NCBI RefSeq assembly: GCF_003711105.1
Contig: NZ_CP023865.1
Location: 7,547,001 to 7,611,000, forward strand
Source of the DNA: Actinoplanes teichomyceticus ATCC 31121
GTDB taxonomy: Bacteria; Actinomycetota; Actinomycetes; Mycobacteriales; Micromonosporaceae
Reading direction: 5' to 3'
Length of the DNA stretch: 64,000 nt
The notes under the pieces were generated by a model, which had not been told where the DNA came from, ran no database searches, and worked only from the letters and a program-made list of their open reading frames with translations. Of this stretch, positions 55,413 to 64,000 are shown in pieces. Both the position numbers and the translations under genes were made by a program. Numbering within the stretch: position 1 is the first letter of the stretch; each line of letters begins with the position of its first letter.

Positions 55413-57664
55413 TTGGCGGTCCTCTCCAGCACGGCGGTCCTCTCCAGCACGGCGTCGATGATGCGCTTGCGGTTCTGCCGGTCGCCGTACGCGAAGAACC
55501 CGTCCGCGGCGCGGACCTTCTCCTCCGCGGACCGGAAGCCGCGCTCGGCCGCCGCGACCACCGCCGCGACCGCGGCCTCGTGGTCCTCGACCCGGGTGCC
55601 CAGCTCCTCGTAGAGGCCGAGGTCGGCGCCCGTGTTGGTGCTGTGTTTCTGCAGCTCCGGGAAGGTGAAGTAGACCACCGGGCGGCGCAGGTACAGCATG
55701 TCGAACGAGATCGACGAATAGTCGGTGATCATCATCCGGGCGGACGAGAGCAGCTCGGCGAAGCTCGGCACCTGGCTGAACGGCACCACCTCGACGTGCT
55801 GGTCCTCGTCGAAGCAGTGCGCGAACTGGCTGATGCTGGAGTGCAGCACGAGCTTCAGGCGCACCCCCGCCGCGGACATCGCCGCGCTGACCCGCGAGTC
55901 GTGGATCAGGCGGTGCCAGCTGCGGAAGAACTCGGAGTCGCGGAACTCCGCCTCGGTCGCGTCGGACAGGAAGGACCGCCAGGTCGGGCTGACCAGCACG
56001 TAGTCGCCGTCCTTGGCCTCCAGCAGGTCGTGCCGGGCCAGACCGGTGAGCTTCAACCGGTCCGGGCCGAGGTTGTAGCGGACGTTGTTGATCAGCCCGT
56101 TGTACTCGCGCTCGGCCGACGCGCAGAACAGGTGGTACTTCTTGGCGCCCAGCCAGCCGGACAGGTCCGACCGGATGATGCCGTGCTGGAGGAAGACCAG
56201 CTTGTACCGCGGCTTGAGGTCGGACGCGCCGTACGACGCCCACGGCTTGATGATCACGTCGTCGACGTGCGACGCGAAGAAGTACTCGCAGTTGAAGTGC
56301 AGCCGCCAGTGCTCCAGCGAGTTGTACGCGACCAGGTTGAAGCCGTCGGCGGCCAGCCGGTCGTAGTCCGGGCTGTCCCGCCGGATCACGAAGGCGATCT
56401 TGTCGTGGAGCCGGTTGTCGCGGACGTACCGGTAGAGGGCCTCACCGTTGTCCGCGGCCTTCTCCCGGCGGTCCATGAAGACCCAGTACCCGTTGGCGAC
56501 GCCGGCCAGGTTCTTGCGGATCCGGGTGGTCCAGAGCTTGCCGAGACCACCCTCCTCGCGCACCGCCCGCCGGCTGAGGCCGACCAGGTTCGAGGCCTTG
56601 AGGGCCAGCTGGACCGGGCGGCGCTCCATCTCCTTGAGCCGCTTGGCCTGCGCCCGGTTGCGGCGGTTGGCCGCGCCGGTGCGCTGGTTCATGAAGAACA
56701 GCATCAACTGGCTGTACTGGCGGTCGCGCAGCAGCTCGACGATCCGCCGGTCGGTGGCGTTCGCGGTCAGCAGCAGGCGGTCGAAGCCGAACGACTCGCA
56801 CGCCTCCCGGCACAGCTCCAGCGCCCGGTCGGTCAGACCCGGGTCGAGCAGCAGCAGCTTGGGCAGGTAGAAGGTGCGCAGCAGGGCGGCGACGCGGTAG
56901 GCCACGATGGCCTCGTTGAAGTACACCGACAGCGCGTCGTCCAGGCCCGCGAAGATCGGGACCAGGTCCTCGTACACCTTGATCCGGATCTTGCTGGTGA
57001 TGCTGCCGGTGCGCGCCACCGTGTACAGGTAGACGACGTCGTTGATCTTGGTGATCTTCTCGGAGAGCAGCAGGTACTTCTTGTCGAAGATCTCGTCCTC
57101 GCTGCTGCTGACGCTCTCCAGGAAGCGCAGCCCGTACCGCTCGATCAGGTCGCGCCGGTAGATCGTCTTCAGGATGACCGGCCGCTGGGAGAGCAGATCC
57201 AGCTTGATCTCGTACGAGTTCTGGTTGACGTACGGCTTCTCGGCCATCCAGTCGACCCAGACCGGGTTCTTGCCGTCGGTCTTCTCCTTGACGCCGTACC
57301 GCGTCGCGATGACCACGTCGCTCCGGTGCTTCTCCATGGCCTTCAGGAGCGTGCTGTAGCCGTCCTTGTAGATCCGGTCGTCCGGGTCCATGAAGATGAC
57401 GTATTCGCCGGTGGCGCGCTCCAGACCGGCGTTGCGCGGCCGGCCGGGCCCGCCGGAGCCCTCGTCGAAGCTGATCGGGAAGAAATTGTCCGGGTACCGC
57501 TTCTGGTACTCCTGGATGATCTCCCAGGTCCGGTCCTTGGAGCCGTCGTTGACCGGGATCACCTCGAACTGGGCGAACGCGGATTGCCGGACGATGGACT
57601 CGAACGCGTCCTCGATGAAGGCATCGACGTTGTAGCACGCCAGGATGATCGAAACCTTGAACAA
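55409..57664 (-). CDS. Bifunctional GT2-TagF-like enzyme with C-terminal terminal repeat
   Basis: The 751-residue protein has an N-terminal GT2 domain (VSIILACYNVDAFIEDAF, FEVIPVNDGSKDRTWEII, GEYVIFMDPDDRIYKDG). The C-terminal glycerophosphotransferase-like domain has LVFLQHGIIRSDLSGWLGAK, VLVSPTWRSFLSDATE, MMITDYSSISFDMLYLRRP. The architecture matches the gene at 52201, but sequences differ. It ends with VLERTAVLERTAK, an in-frame duplication of six residues (18-bp repeats at 55415-55432 and 55433-55450). The stop overlaps the GTG of wecB. The start ATG (MFKVSIILACYN) is clear. Together with Stealth and WecB it suggests a wall-teichoic or capsule polymer. Confidence 0.88.
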   Translation of the reverse strand: MFKVSIILACYNVDAFIEDAFESIVRQSAFAQFEVIPVNDGSKDRTWEIIQEYQKRYPDNFFPISFDEGSGGPGRPRNAGLERATGEYVIFMDPDDRIYKDGYSTLLKAMEKHRSDVVIATRYGVKEKTDGKNPVWVDWMAEKPYVNQNSYEIKLDLLSQRPVILKTIYRRDLIERYGLRFLESVSSSEDEIFDKKYLLLSEKITKINDVVYLYTVARTGSITSKIRIKVYEDLVPIFAGLDDALSVYFNEAIVAYRVAALLRTFYLPKLLLLDPGLTDRALELCREACESFGFDRLLLTANATDRRIVELLRDRQYSQLMLFFMNQRTGAANRRNRAQAKRLKEMERRPVQLALKASNLVGLSRRAVREEGGLGKLWTTRIRKNLAGVANGYWVFMDRREKAADNGEALYRYVRDNRLHDKIAFVIRRDSPDYDRLAADGFNLVAYNSLEHWRLHFNCEYFFASHVDDVIIKPWASYGASDLKPRYKLVFLQHGIIRSDLSGWLGAKKYHLFCASAEREYNGLINNVRYNLGPDRLKLTGLARHDLLEAKDGDYVLVSPTWRSFLSDATEAEFRDSEFFRSWHRLIHDSRVSAAMSAAGVRLKLVLHSSISQFAHCFDEDQHVEVVPFSQVPSFAELLSSARMMITDYSSISFDMLYLRRPVVYFTFPELQKHSTNTGADLGLYEELGTRVEDHEAAVAAVVAAAERGFRSAEEKVRAADGFFAYGDRQNRKRIIDAVLERTAVLERTAK
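55415..55450 (+). repeat. 18-bp tandem duplication at the 3' end of the GT2-TagF gene
   Basis: Two identical copies of GGCGGTCCTCTCCAGCAC sit at 55415-55432 and 55433-55450. They encode VLERTA twice before the last residue, in frame with the minus-strand gene. Confidence 0.95.
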
Positions 57665-57734
57665 CTAAACTCCTTGAACCCGTTTCGGCCGGGCGGGGTT
57701 GGATGGGTCTTGCCTCACGGGGAGGTACACACCG

Positions 57735-59474
57735 TCACGGCAGCTCGTAGGGAGACCGGAAGGGATAGTACGCGGTCAGGAAGCCGGTGAGCAGTTTCGC
57801 CTGCTCCTGGGGTGAGACATCGCTCTCCACCGTGTCGTTGAGGCAGAAGACCTGGTATGGCCGCTTCTTCAAGGTCATGTCGAAGTGCTCCTCGGTGTGC
57901 GGCTGGGCGAGGTCGCGGTACATGAACTTCAGCTCGCCGATCACCGCCCGCCCGGTCAGGTACGACCAGTGCTGCTGCAGCGAGGACAGCACCGCGATGT
58001 CGTCCGGGTGCCGGAACTGGTGCGACGCGGTCGCCTCGAACGCCTCCGGGCACCGCTGCTCGATCTCGGCCAGCACGCTGCGGCGTGCGGCGTGCGGCGT
58101 GTGCTTCATCTTGTACGCCACCCGCCGCCCGAACTCGCGCTCGATGATCGCCCGGTTGTTCTTGCCGGCGGCCATCACCGGCGGCTCGTCGGCGACCGGC
58201 AGGCCCCCGTCCACCCGGTAGGTGGACAGGAAGAACCGGGTCTGCCCGGTCGCCGTGAAGAAGAACCCCGGCTGCAGCGGCTGCCCCAGGAAGACGTCGT
58301 CGTTCATGTAGATGAAGTGCTCGGCGAGCCCTTCGATGTGGTGCAGCCGGGTCTCGATCGCCATCGAGTTGAACGTCGGCAGCCGACCGGCCGTACCGAA
58401 GATCTCCTTGTGGCTGACCACGGTGACCTTGGGGTGCTCGGTGTTCAGCCAGGCCGGCACCTGGTCGTCGGTGACCAGGAAGATCCGCCGCACCCAGGGG
58501 GCGTACATGTGCAGCGAGCGCAGCGAGTACCGCAGCTCGTCGCGGGAGATGTAGCGCGACAGGTTGGCCGCCTGCTCGTTGCCGCCGGCCCAGCCGTTCT
58601 CGGCGAGCGCCGCGTTCTTGCGGGCCAGCCAGGCCGGATCGCCGCCGTCGACCCACGTGTAGACGACGTCGATCGGGAAGTCGACGTGGTCGATCGGCGG
58701 CAGCAGGAACGGCTGCCGGGTCGGGTAGCTGCGGGACGGCCCGGCGCCGTGGAAGTCGCTGAAGACGCTCTCCGGCGCCTCGACCACCGGGTCGGCGGCC
58801 GACACCACCTCGGTGGACCGGTTGTAGCGCGGCGCGGTCAGGCGGCCGTCCGGCAGCTCCGCCCAGAACTCCACCTCGCAGGCGTGCTGGCGGCCCAGCA
58901 GCAGGGTCCGGGACGGGTCGGTGACCGGCCAGTAGACCGCGGTGGCCACCGGCTCGGGCGCGAGCTCCTCCTCCGGGCCCTCCACGCTCTCCGCCTTGGC
59001 GGCGGCGGCCGGCCGGTCCGGGACGTTGGCCGCGCGGCCGGTCGGCGTCTTGGCGCCCTTCGCGCGCCGGGGCGGTGGCATGGCGGCGCCGGGCACCATC
59101 GCGGTCACCGTCCACCGGCGTTCCGGCAGCACCGGCCGCACCGTGGCGCCCGCCCCGGCCAGCTCGGCCAGCAGCGGCTCGACCCGCGGCCGGAACGACT
59201 CGGGCACCGCCACCACGGTCCGCTCGAAGCGGTTGGCCGGCACCCGGAACCAGGGCACCCCGGCGGCGTCCAGCGCGTCGGCCACCCGGTCCAGGTTGGC
59301 GGACCGGACCGAGAGCGGCGTGGCCTCCGGGTCGACGTGCGCCTCGTCGATCGGGCGCGGCCCGCCCGAGGCCGGCGCGAGCCTGTTACGCGCGGCTTCG
59401 GGCAGGGCCCGGCCGAGCCAGCGGCGAACCGGCCGGGGAACCACCTTCCGTGCGACAACCATCGGGCGCAGCAC
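57735..59474 (-). CDS. Stealth family sugar-phosphate transferase
   Basis: Stealth proteins are phosphotransferases that link sugars through phosphodiesters in capsules. Conserved regions appear in order: CR1 IDVVYTWVDGGDPAWLARKN (about 280-300), CR2 RDELRYSLRSLHMYAPWVRR and IFLVTDDQVPAWLN, CR3 HFIYMNDDVFLGQPLQP-like segment, and CR4 near QVFCLNDTVESDVSPQEQ. The first 200 residues form an N-terminal extension with NLDRVADALDAAGVPWFRVP. The GTG start (VLRPMVVARK) gives 579 residues; ATG at 59462 is possible. It is the first gene of the four-gene operon on this strand. Confidence 0.9.
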   Translation of the reverse strand: MLRPMVVARKVVPRPVRRWLGRALPEAARNRLAPASGGPRPIDEAHVDPEATPLSVRSANLDRVADALDAAGVPWFRVPANRFERTVVAVPESFRPRVEPLLAELAGAGATVRPVLPERRWTVTAMVPGAAMPPPRRAKGAKTPTGRAANVPDRPAAAAKAESVEGPEEELAPEPVATAVYWPVTDPSRTLLLGRQHACEVEFWAELPDGRLTAPRYNRSTEVVSAADPVVEAPESVFSDFHGAGPSRSYPTRQPFLLPPIDHVDFPIDVVYTWVDGGDPAWLARKNAALAENGWAGGNEQAANLSRYISRDELRYSLRSLHMYAPWVRRIFLVTDDQVPAWLNTEHPKVTVVSHKEIFGTAGRLPTFNSMAIETRLHHIEGLAEHFIYMNDDVFLGQPLQPGFFFTATGQTRFFLSTYRVDGGLPVADEPPVMAAGKNNRAIIEREFGRRVAYKMKHTPHAARRSVLAEIEQRCPEAFEATASHQFRHPDDIAVLSSLQQHWSYLTGRAVIGELKFMYRDLAQPHTEEHFDMTLKKRPYQVFCLNDTVESDVSPQEQAKLLTGFLTAYYPFRSPYELP

Positions 59475-59894
59475 CTCTGTCGTCCTCTCCCCCGAGCCTG
59501 GTGGGGTCCCGGTCGGCGGAGCGCGGACCGTCGGCCGGCGAGGACGGACGGCCGGCGCACCGGCGGGTCGTTCGATTCTCCCGGGCGTGGGCGCGCGGGA
59601 GCATGACGTCGAGACCGGATGGCACAGTCACGCCACACCGGTCACCCCGGGATCATCTCATTCGGCGACAACGGCGCTGAAGGAACCCTTCGGGGGTAGT
59701 TCATCGGCTGTTCGTGCCTCGTCCGGCGGCTTCTGCTATGGCCGGGGTGCCGCGGCTTCTGCTACGACCGGCGTGCCGCGGCGCCGGCCCGGCCGCTAAC
59801 CTTCGCGGTCCACCACTTCGCGACCGGGACGCGCGTGCCGGTGCGGCCGCGGCCACCCGGCGCGATCCGGTCGCCGGCCAGACAGGAGAAGCAC
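59475..59894 (+). other. Divergent intergenic region of about 420 bp
   Basis: No gene is supported. It contains the promoters of the polysaccharide operon (minus) and the Nudix gene (plus). Two imperfect copies of a 26-bp unit, GCGGCTTCTGCTA.., lie at 59726-59751 and 59752-59777. AGGAGAAG just before 59895 is the Nudix Shine-Dalgarno. Confidence 0.55.
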
Positions 59895-60380
59895 ATGCGG
59901 GCGGTGCTCGCCACGCTGGGTTATGTATTGTCGCCCGACTCGTCCCGGGTTCTGATGATCCGTCGGGACACCCGGCCGGACGACATTCATTTCGGCTACT
60001 ACAACGGGCTGGGCGGGAAACTCGAGCCGGACGAGGACGTGCCGTCCGGGATGCGCCGGGAGATCGCCGAGGAGGCCGGGCTGCAGTGCGGACGGCTCGA
60101 CCTCGCCGGGACCATCTCCTGGCCCGGCTTCGGCCGCGACGGGGAGAACTGGTTCGGCTTCCTCTTCCGGATCCCGGTGTGGAGCGGCACCCCGAAGACC
60201 GCCAACCACGAGGGCTCGCTGCACTGGGTGGAGCGCGCCGATCTGCTCGCCGGGCGGCTGCCGATGTGGGAGTCGGACCGGCATTTCCTGCCGCTGGTCT
60301 TCGCCGACTCGCCGACGGTGTTCCACGGCGTGATGCCGTTCCGGGCGGGGCGGGCGCAGTCCTGGTCGTACACGACGTGA
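59895..60380 (+). CDS. Nudix hydrolase (8-oxo-dGTP diphosphatase/MutT-like)
   Basis: The 161-residue enzyme has the Nudix box at residues 41-63 (GKLEPDEDVPSGMRREIAEE), fitting GX5EX7REUXEEXGU. The N-terminal part RAVLATLGYVLSPDSSRVLM and DIHFGYYNGLGGKLEPDED match the MTH1/MutT type that handles oxidised purine nucleotides. FGFLFRIPVWSGTPKTANHE and GSLHWVERADLLAG follow. The ATG (MRAVLATLG) has AGGAGAAG before it. Substrate specificity is inferred and not proven. A 17-bp tandem repeat array follows the stop directly. Confidence 0.92.
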   Translation: MRAVLATLGYVLSPDSSRVLMIRRDTRPDDIHFGYYNGLGGKLEPDEDVPSGMRREIAEEAGLQCGRLDLAGTISWPGFGRDGENWFGFLFRIPVWSGTPKTANHEGSLHWVERADLLAGRLPMWESDRHFLPLVFADSPTVFHGVMPFRAGRAQSWSYTT

Positions 60381-60510
60381 GCGGGCGCGCCCGGCGGGCA
60401 GGCACACCCGGCGGGCGGGCGCGCCCGGCGGGCAGGCACACCCGGCGGGCAGGCACACCCGGCGGGCAGGCACACCCGGCGGGCAGGCGCGCCCGGCAGG
60501 CAGGCGCGCC
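60381..60510 (+). repeat. 17-bp GC-rich tandem array between Nudix and upp genes
   Basis: About 7.5 copies of a 17-base unit, GCGGGCAGGCACACCCG, start right after the Nudix stop. Three copies (60428-60478) are identical, others vary at CACACC versus GCGCGC. Each unit is partly self-complementary. The array ends 9 bases before the upp stop, so it sits between convergent genes; it may act as an attenuator or terminator. It is not a CRISPR: there are no spacers. Confidence 0.9.
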
Positions 60511-60518
60511 GCGCTCTT

Positions 60519-61151
60519 TCAGAATCGGCGCATGCCGCCGAACTGACGGTCGCCGGCGTCGCCGAGACCCGGGACGATGTACGCCTTCTCGTTCAGCCCC
60601 TCGTCGATCGACGCGGTGATCAGGCGCAGCGGCAGCCCGGACGCGCGCAGGCGCTCGATGCCCTCCGGGGCGGCCAGCACGCAGCAGACGATGATGTCGG
60701 TGCAGCCCCGGTCGGCGAGCAGCCGACAGCAGTGCAGCAGCGAGCCGCCGGTGGCCAGCATCGGGTCGAGCACCAGCACCGGCTGGCCGGACAGGTCGCT
60801 GGGCAGCGACTCCATGTACGCCCGGGGCTCGTGGGTCTCCTCGTCGCGGGCCAGGCCGACGAAGCCCATCGACGACTCGGGCAGCAGGCCCAGCGCGGCG
60901 TCGGCCATGCCCAGCCCGGCGCGCAGCACCGGCACGATCAGCGGCGGGTTCGCCAGCCGGGTGCCCTCGGTGGCCGCGACCGGCGTCTCGATCGGGTACT
61001 TCTCCACCGCGAAGAGCCGGGCTGCCTCGTAGACCACCATCGTGGTGAGCTCGTGCAGGGAGGCGCGGAAGACACCGGACTCGGTCTCGGTCCGGCGCAT
61101 CGCGGTGAGCCGGGTCTGAGCCAGCGGGTGATCTACGACTAGGACGTCCAC
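60519..61151 (-). CDS. upp: Uracil phosphoribosyltransferase
   Basis: Upp joins uracil and PRPP to make UMP in pyrimidine salvage. Typical sequence is present: [78 protein letters not shown] (PRPP loop), [20 protein letters not shown]. The GTG start (VDVLVVDH) gives 210 residues, normal for the family; an in-frame extension of 7 residues is possible. It is divergent from deoC by 60 bases. Upp next to pmmB is common in actinobacteria, but here the polysaccharide operon separates them. Confidence 0.96.
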   Translation of the reverse strand: MDVLVVDHPLAQTRLTAMRRTETESGVFRASLHELTTMVVYEAARLFAVEKYPIETPVAATEGTRLANPPLIVPVLRAGLGMADAALGLLPESSMGFVGLARDEETHEPRAYMESLPSDLSGQPVLVLDPMLATGGSLLHCCRLLADRGCTDIIVCCVLAAPEGIERLRASGLPLRLITASIDEGLNEKAYIVPGLGDAGDRQFGGMRRF

Positions 61152-61211
61152 GGAGCTCAACCTACCGTTCACCCAAGATCAACTGCCGTCGGGTCGCATA
61201 GAATCGTTCTC

Positions 61212-62141
61212 ATGACTGCGACAGCGCCCGTCGGCCTGTCCGATCTCCGCGCTTACCTGCACGGCCTGCCCGGGGTCGACAGGGTGGGCGTCGAGGCCAG
61301 GGCGGCCGCGCTGGGCACCCGTTCGGTGAAGTCGAGCAGCAAGGCCCGGGCGATCGACCTGGCGATCCGGATGGTGGACCTGACCACCCTGGAGGGCGCC
61401 GACACGCCCGGCAAGGTGCGGGCGCTGTGCGCCAAGGGCCGGCGGCCCGACCCGGCCGACCCGAGCTGTCCCCCGGTCGCCGCGATCTGCGTCTACCCGG
61501 CGATGGTCGAGGTGGCCGCGGCCGCGCTGGCCGGCTCCGGGGTGCACCTGGCCAGCGTCGCCACCGCGTTCCCGTCCGGGCAGGCCCCGCTCGAGGTGAA
61601 ACTGGCCGACACCCGCGCGGCGGTGGCGGCCGGCGCCGACGAGATCGACATGGTGATCAGCCGGGGCGCGTTCCTGGCCGGCGACTACGCGACGGTCTTC
61701 GACGAGATCGTCGCGGTCAAACAGGCGTGCGGCGACGCGCATCTCAAGGTCATCCTGGAGACGGGCGAGCTGGCCACGTACGACAACGTCCGGCGCGCCT
61801 CCTGGCTGGCCATGCTGGCCGGCGCCGACTTCATCAAGACCTCCACCGGCAAGGTGGCGGTGAACGCGACGCTGCCGGTGACCCTGGTCATGCTGGAGGC
61901 GGTGCGCGACTTCCGGGAGCGGCACGGGCGGCAGGTCGGCGTGAAACCGGCCGGTGGCATCAAGACCACCAAGGACGCGGTCAAGTACCTGGTACTGATC
62001 AACGAGACCGCCGGCGTGGACTGGCTCGACCCGGCGTGGTTCCGGTTCGGCGCCTCCTCGCTGCTCAACGACCTGCTGATGCAGCGCGCCAAGCTCACCA
62101 CCGGCCACTACGGCGGCCCGGACTACTTCACCCTGGACTGA
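61212..62141 (+). CDS. deoC: Deoxyribose-phosphate aldolase
   Basis: DeoC splits 2-deoxyribose 5-phosphate to glyceraldehyde 3-phosphate and acetaldehyde. Key regions: VDLTTLEGADTPGKVRALC, ICVYPAMVEVAAAAL, ADEIDMVISRGAFLAGDY, ADFIKTSTGK with the Schiff-base Lys (about residue 211), and VGVKPAGGIKTTKDA. Length is 309 residues, typical of actinobacterial DeoC. ATG start. The downstream aldehyde dehydrogenases could oxidise the acetaldehyde product. A short spacer leads directly to the first one. Confidence 0.95.
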   Translation: MTATAPVGLSDLRAYLHGLPGVDRVGVEARAAALGTRSVKSSSKARAIDLAIRMVDLTTLEGADTPGKVRALCAKGRRPDPADPSCPPVAAICVYPAMVEVAAAALAGSGVHLASVATAFPSGQAPLEVKLADTRAAVAAGADEIDMVISRGAFLAGDYATVFDEIVAVKQACGDAHLKVILETGELATYDNVRRASWLAMLAGADFIKTSTGKVAVNATLPVTLVMLEAVRDFRERHGRQVGVKPAGGIKTTKDAVKYLVLINETAGVDWLDPAWFRFGASSLLNDLLMQRAKLTTGHYGGPDYFTLD

Positions 62142-62203
62142 GGGACCGAGGGCCGGGCCCGAGCGGCCGGCCCCGCCGCACTGCGAGAGAAACCGTGGTG
62201 AGA

Positions 62204-63620
<1,417 letters not shown>

Positions 63621-63628
<8 letters not shown>

Positions 63629-64000
63629 GTCATCGAAGGTGGTGGAGACGGCACGCCCGCGGCTCGCCGTCCGCAAGACCTACAAGCTCTACATCGGCGG
63701 CAGGTTCCCGCGCAGCGAGTCAGGACGGACCTTCGTGGTGGACGGCGACAACGTGGCCCTCGCCTCGCGCAAGGACGCCCGTGACGCGGTGGTCGCGGCC
63801 CGCGCGGCGCAGCCCGGCTGGGCCGGGGCCACCGCGTACCACCGCGGGCAGGTGCTCTACCGGGTCGCCGAGATGTCGGAGGCGCGCCGGGCCGAGTTCA
63901 CCGCGCTCGGTGTGCCCGCCGCCGAGGTGGACGCGGCCGTCGACCGCTGGGTCTGGTACGCCGGTTGGTCCGACAAGATCGCCCAGGTGGCCGGCGCGGC
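63621..64000 (+). CDS. Second aldehyde dehydrogenase (partial, N-terminal 126 residues)
   Basis: The frame starts with TTG (LPKSSKVVETARPRLAV) and runs open to the window edge. GGAGG lies six bases before the TTG and the frame overlaps the first gene's end by 8 bases, suggesting translational coupling. The sequence matches aldehyde dehydrogenase N-termini: KTYKLYIGGRFPRSESG, DAVVAARAAQPGWAGATAYH, RGQVLYRVAEMSEARRAE, VWYAGWSDKIAQVAGA. The start codon and rest of the gene are inferred from homologous deoC-aldh-aldh layouts. The catalytic part is outside the window. Confidence 0.85.

Noticed and set aside
55580..57790. Plus-strand open frame of 736 codons opposite the GT2-TagF gene
   Set aside because: The composition (Val/Asp/Gln/Arg) is that of a reverse-complement shadow; no start signal or family match is seen.
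57885..59606. Plus-strand open frame of 573 codons opposite the Stealth gene
   Set aside because: It is antisense to a recognised family with several conserved regions, and has no protein-like motifs.
60381..60510. CRISPR array or iteron origin
   Set aside because: The 17-bp units are contiguous and GC-rich, with no replication gene or spacers; it is a simple tandem repeat.

Overview
The window is high-GC actinobacterial chromosome. GTG starts are frequent, Ala/Pro-rich linkers are long, there are WXG/mycosin-type genes, PASTA-less Ser/Thr kinases, GtrA, RmuC and a trehalose phosphatase, and gene order resembles known actinobacteria. I infer a member of the Micromonosporaceae (Actinoplanes-like); the genus is not proven by the sequence. 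No rRNA, tRNA or CRISPR array is visible.

Layout. (1) 1-15 kb is a housekeeping block: RmuC, IspH, XseA/XseB, a DUF4245 protein, GlpX, rhomboid and trypsin-like proteases, an SLT-domain wall hydrolase, PIN-PhoH, OtsB, a Z-isoprenyl diphosphate synthase and GTP-type PEP carboxykinase. From memory this follows the M. tuberculosis Rv1086-Rv1111 neighbourhood. (2) 15-34 kb carries an ECF sigma factor with a zinc-finger tail, two GtrA proteins, a PH-domain protein, BirA, and an acyl-CoA carboxylase set (beta subunit, epsilon subunit, Maf, biotin carboxylase/BCCP alpha subunit), resembling Rv3277-Rv3285. This set is interrupted by an M50 protease, a very long Ser/Thr kinase and, between the epsilon subunit and maf, a three-gene type VII secretion-linked cassette whose central part is clearly lower in G+C. 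(3) 34-37 kb is accessory: TetR regulator, degenerate repeats, an AT-rich promoter region, a small secreted Cys-containing protein, and an integrase remnant. (4) 37-51 kb holds DedA, an LpdA-type flavoprotein, a gamma-glutamylcyclotransferase-like protein, GNAT, MBL-fold, DUF4349, an M20 amidohydrolase, a lone methylmalonyl-CoA mutase catalytic chain, a second Ser/Thr kinase and phosphohexomutase (partly like Rv3303c-Rv3309c). (5) 52-59.5 kb is a minus-strand surface-polysaccharide operon: Stealth phosphotransferase, GT2-TagF fusion, WecB, and a second GT2-TagF fusion. (6) 59.9-64 kb has a Nudix hydrolase, Upp, DeoC and two overlapping aldehyde dehydrogenases, the second cut by the window end; this suggests nucleoside/deoxyribose salvage.

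Themes. BirA, the beta, epsilon and alpha carboxylase subunits and the mutase chain fit acyl-CoA carboxylation and propionyl/methylmalonyl-CoA metabolism. Two minus-strand genes have short tandem repeats of their own last codons lying downstream of the stop, and a third has an in-frame terminal duplication; these point to local replication slippage at gene 3' ends. The most striking accessory feature is the type VII-linked cassette inserted into the carboxylase operon. The best regulatory signals are a CRP-like site inside a large inverted repeat upstream of the SLT-domain hydrolase, and two palindromes between an ArsR-SRPBCC fusion and the carboxylase alpha subunit gene.
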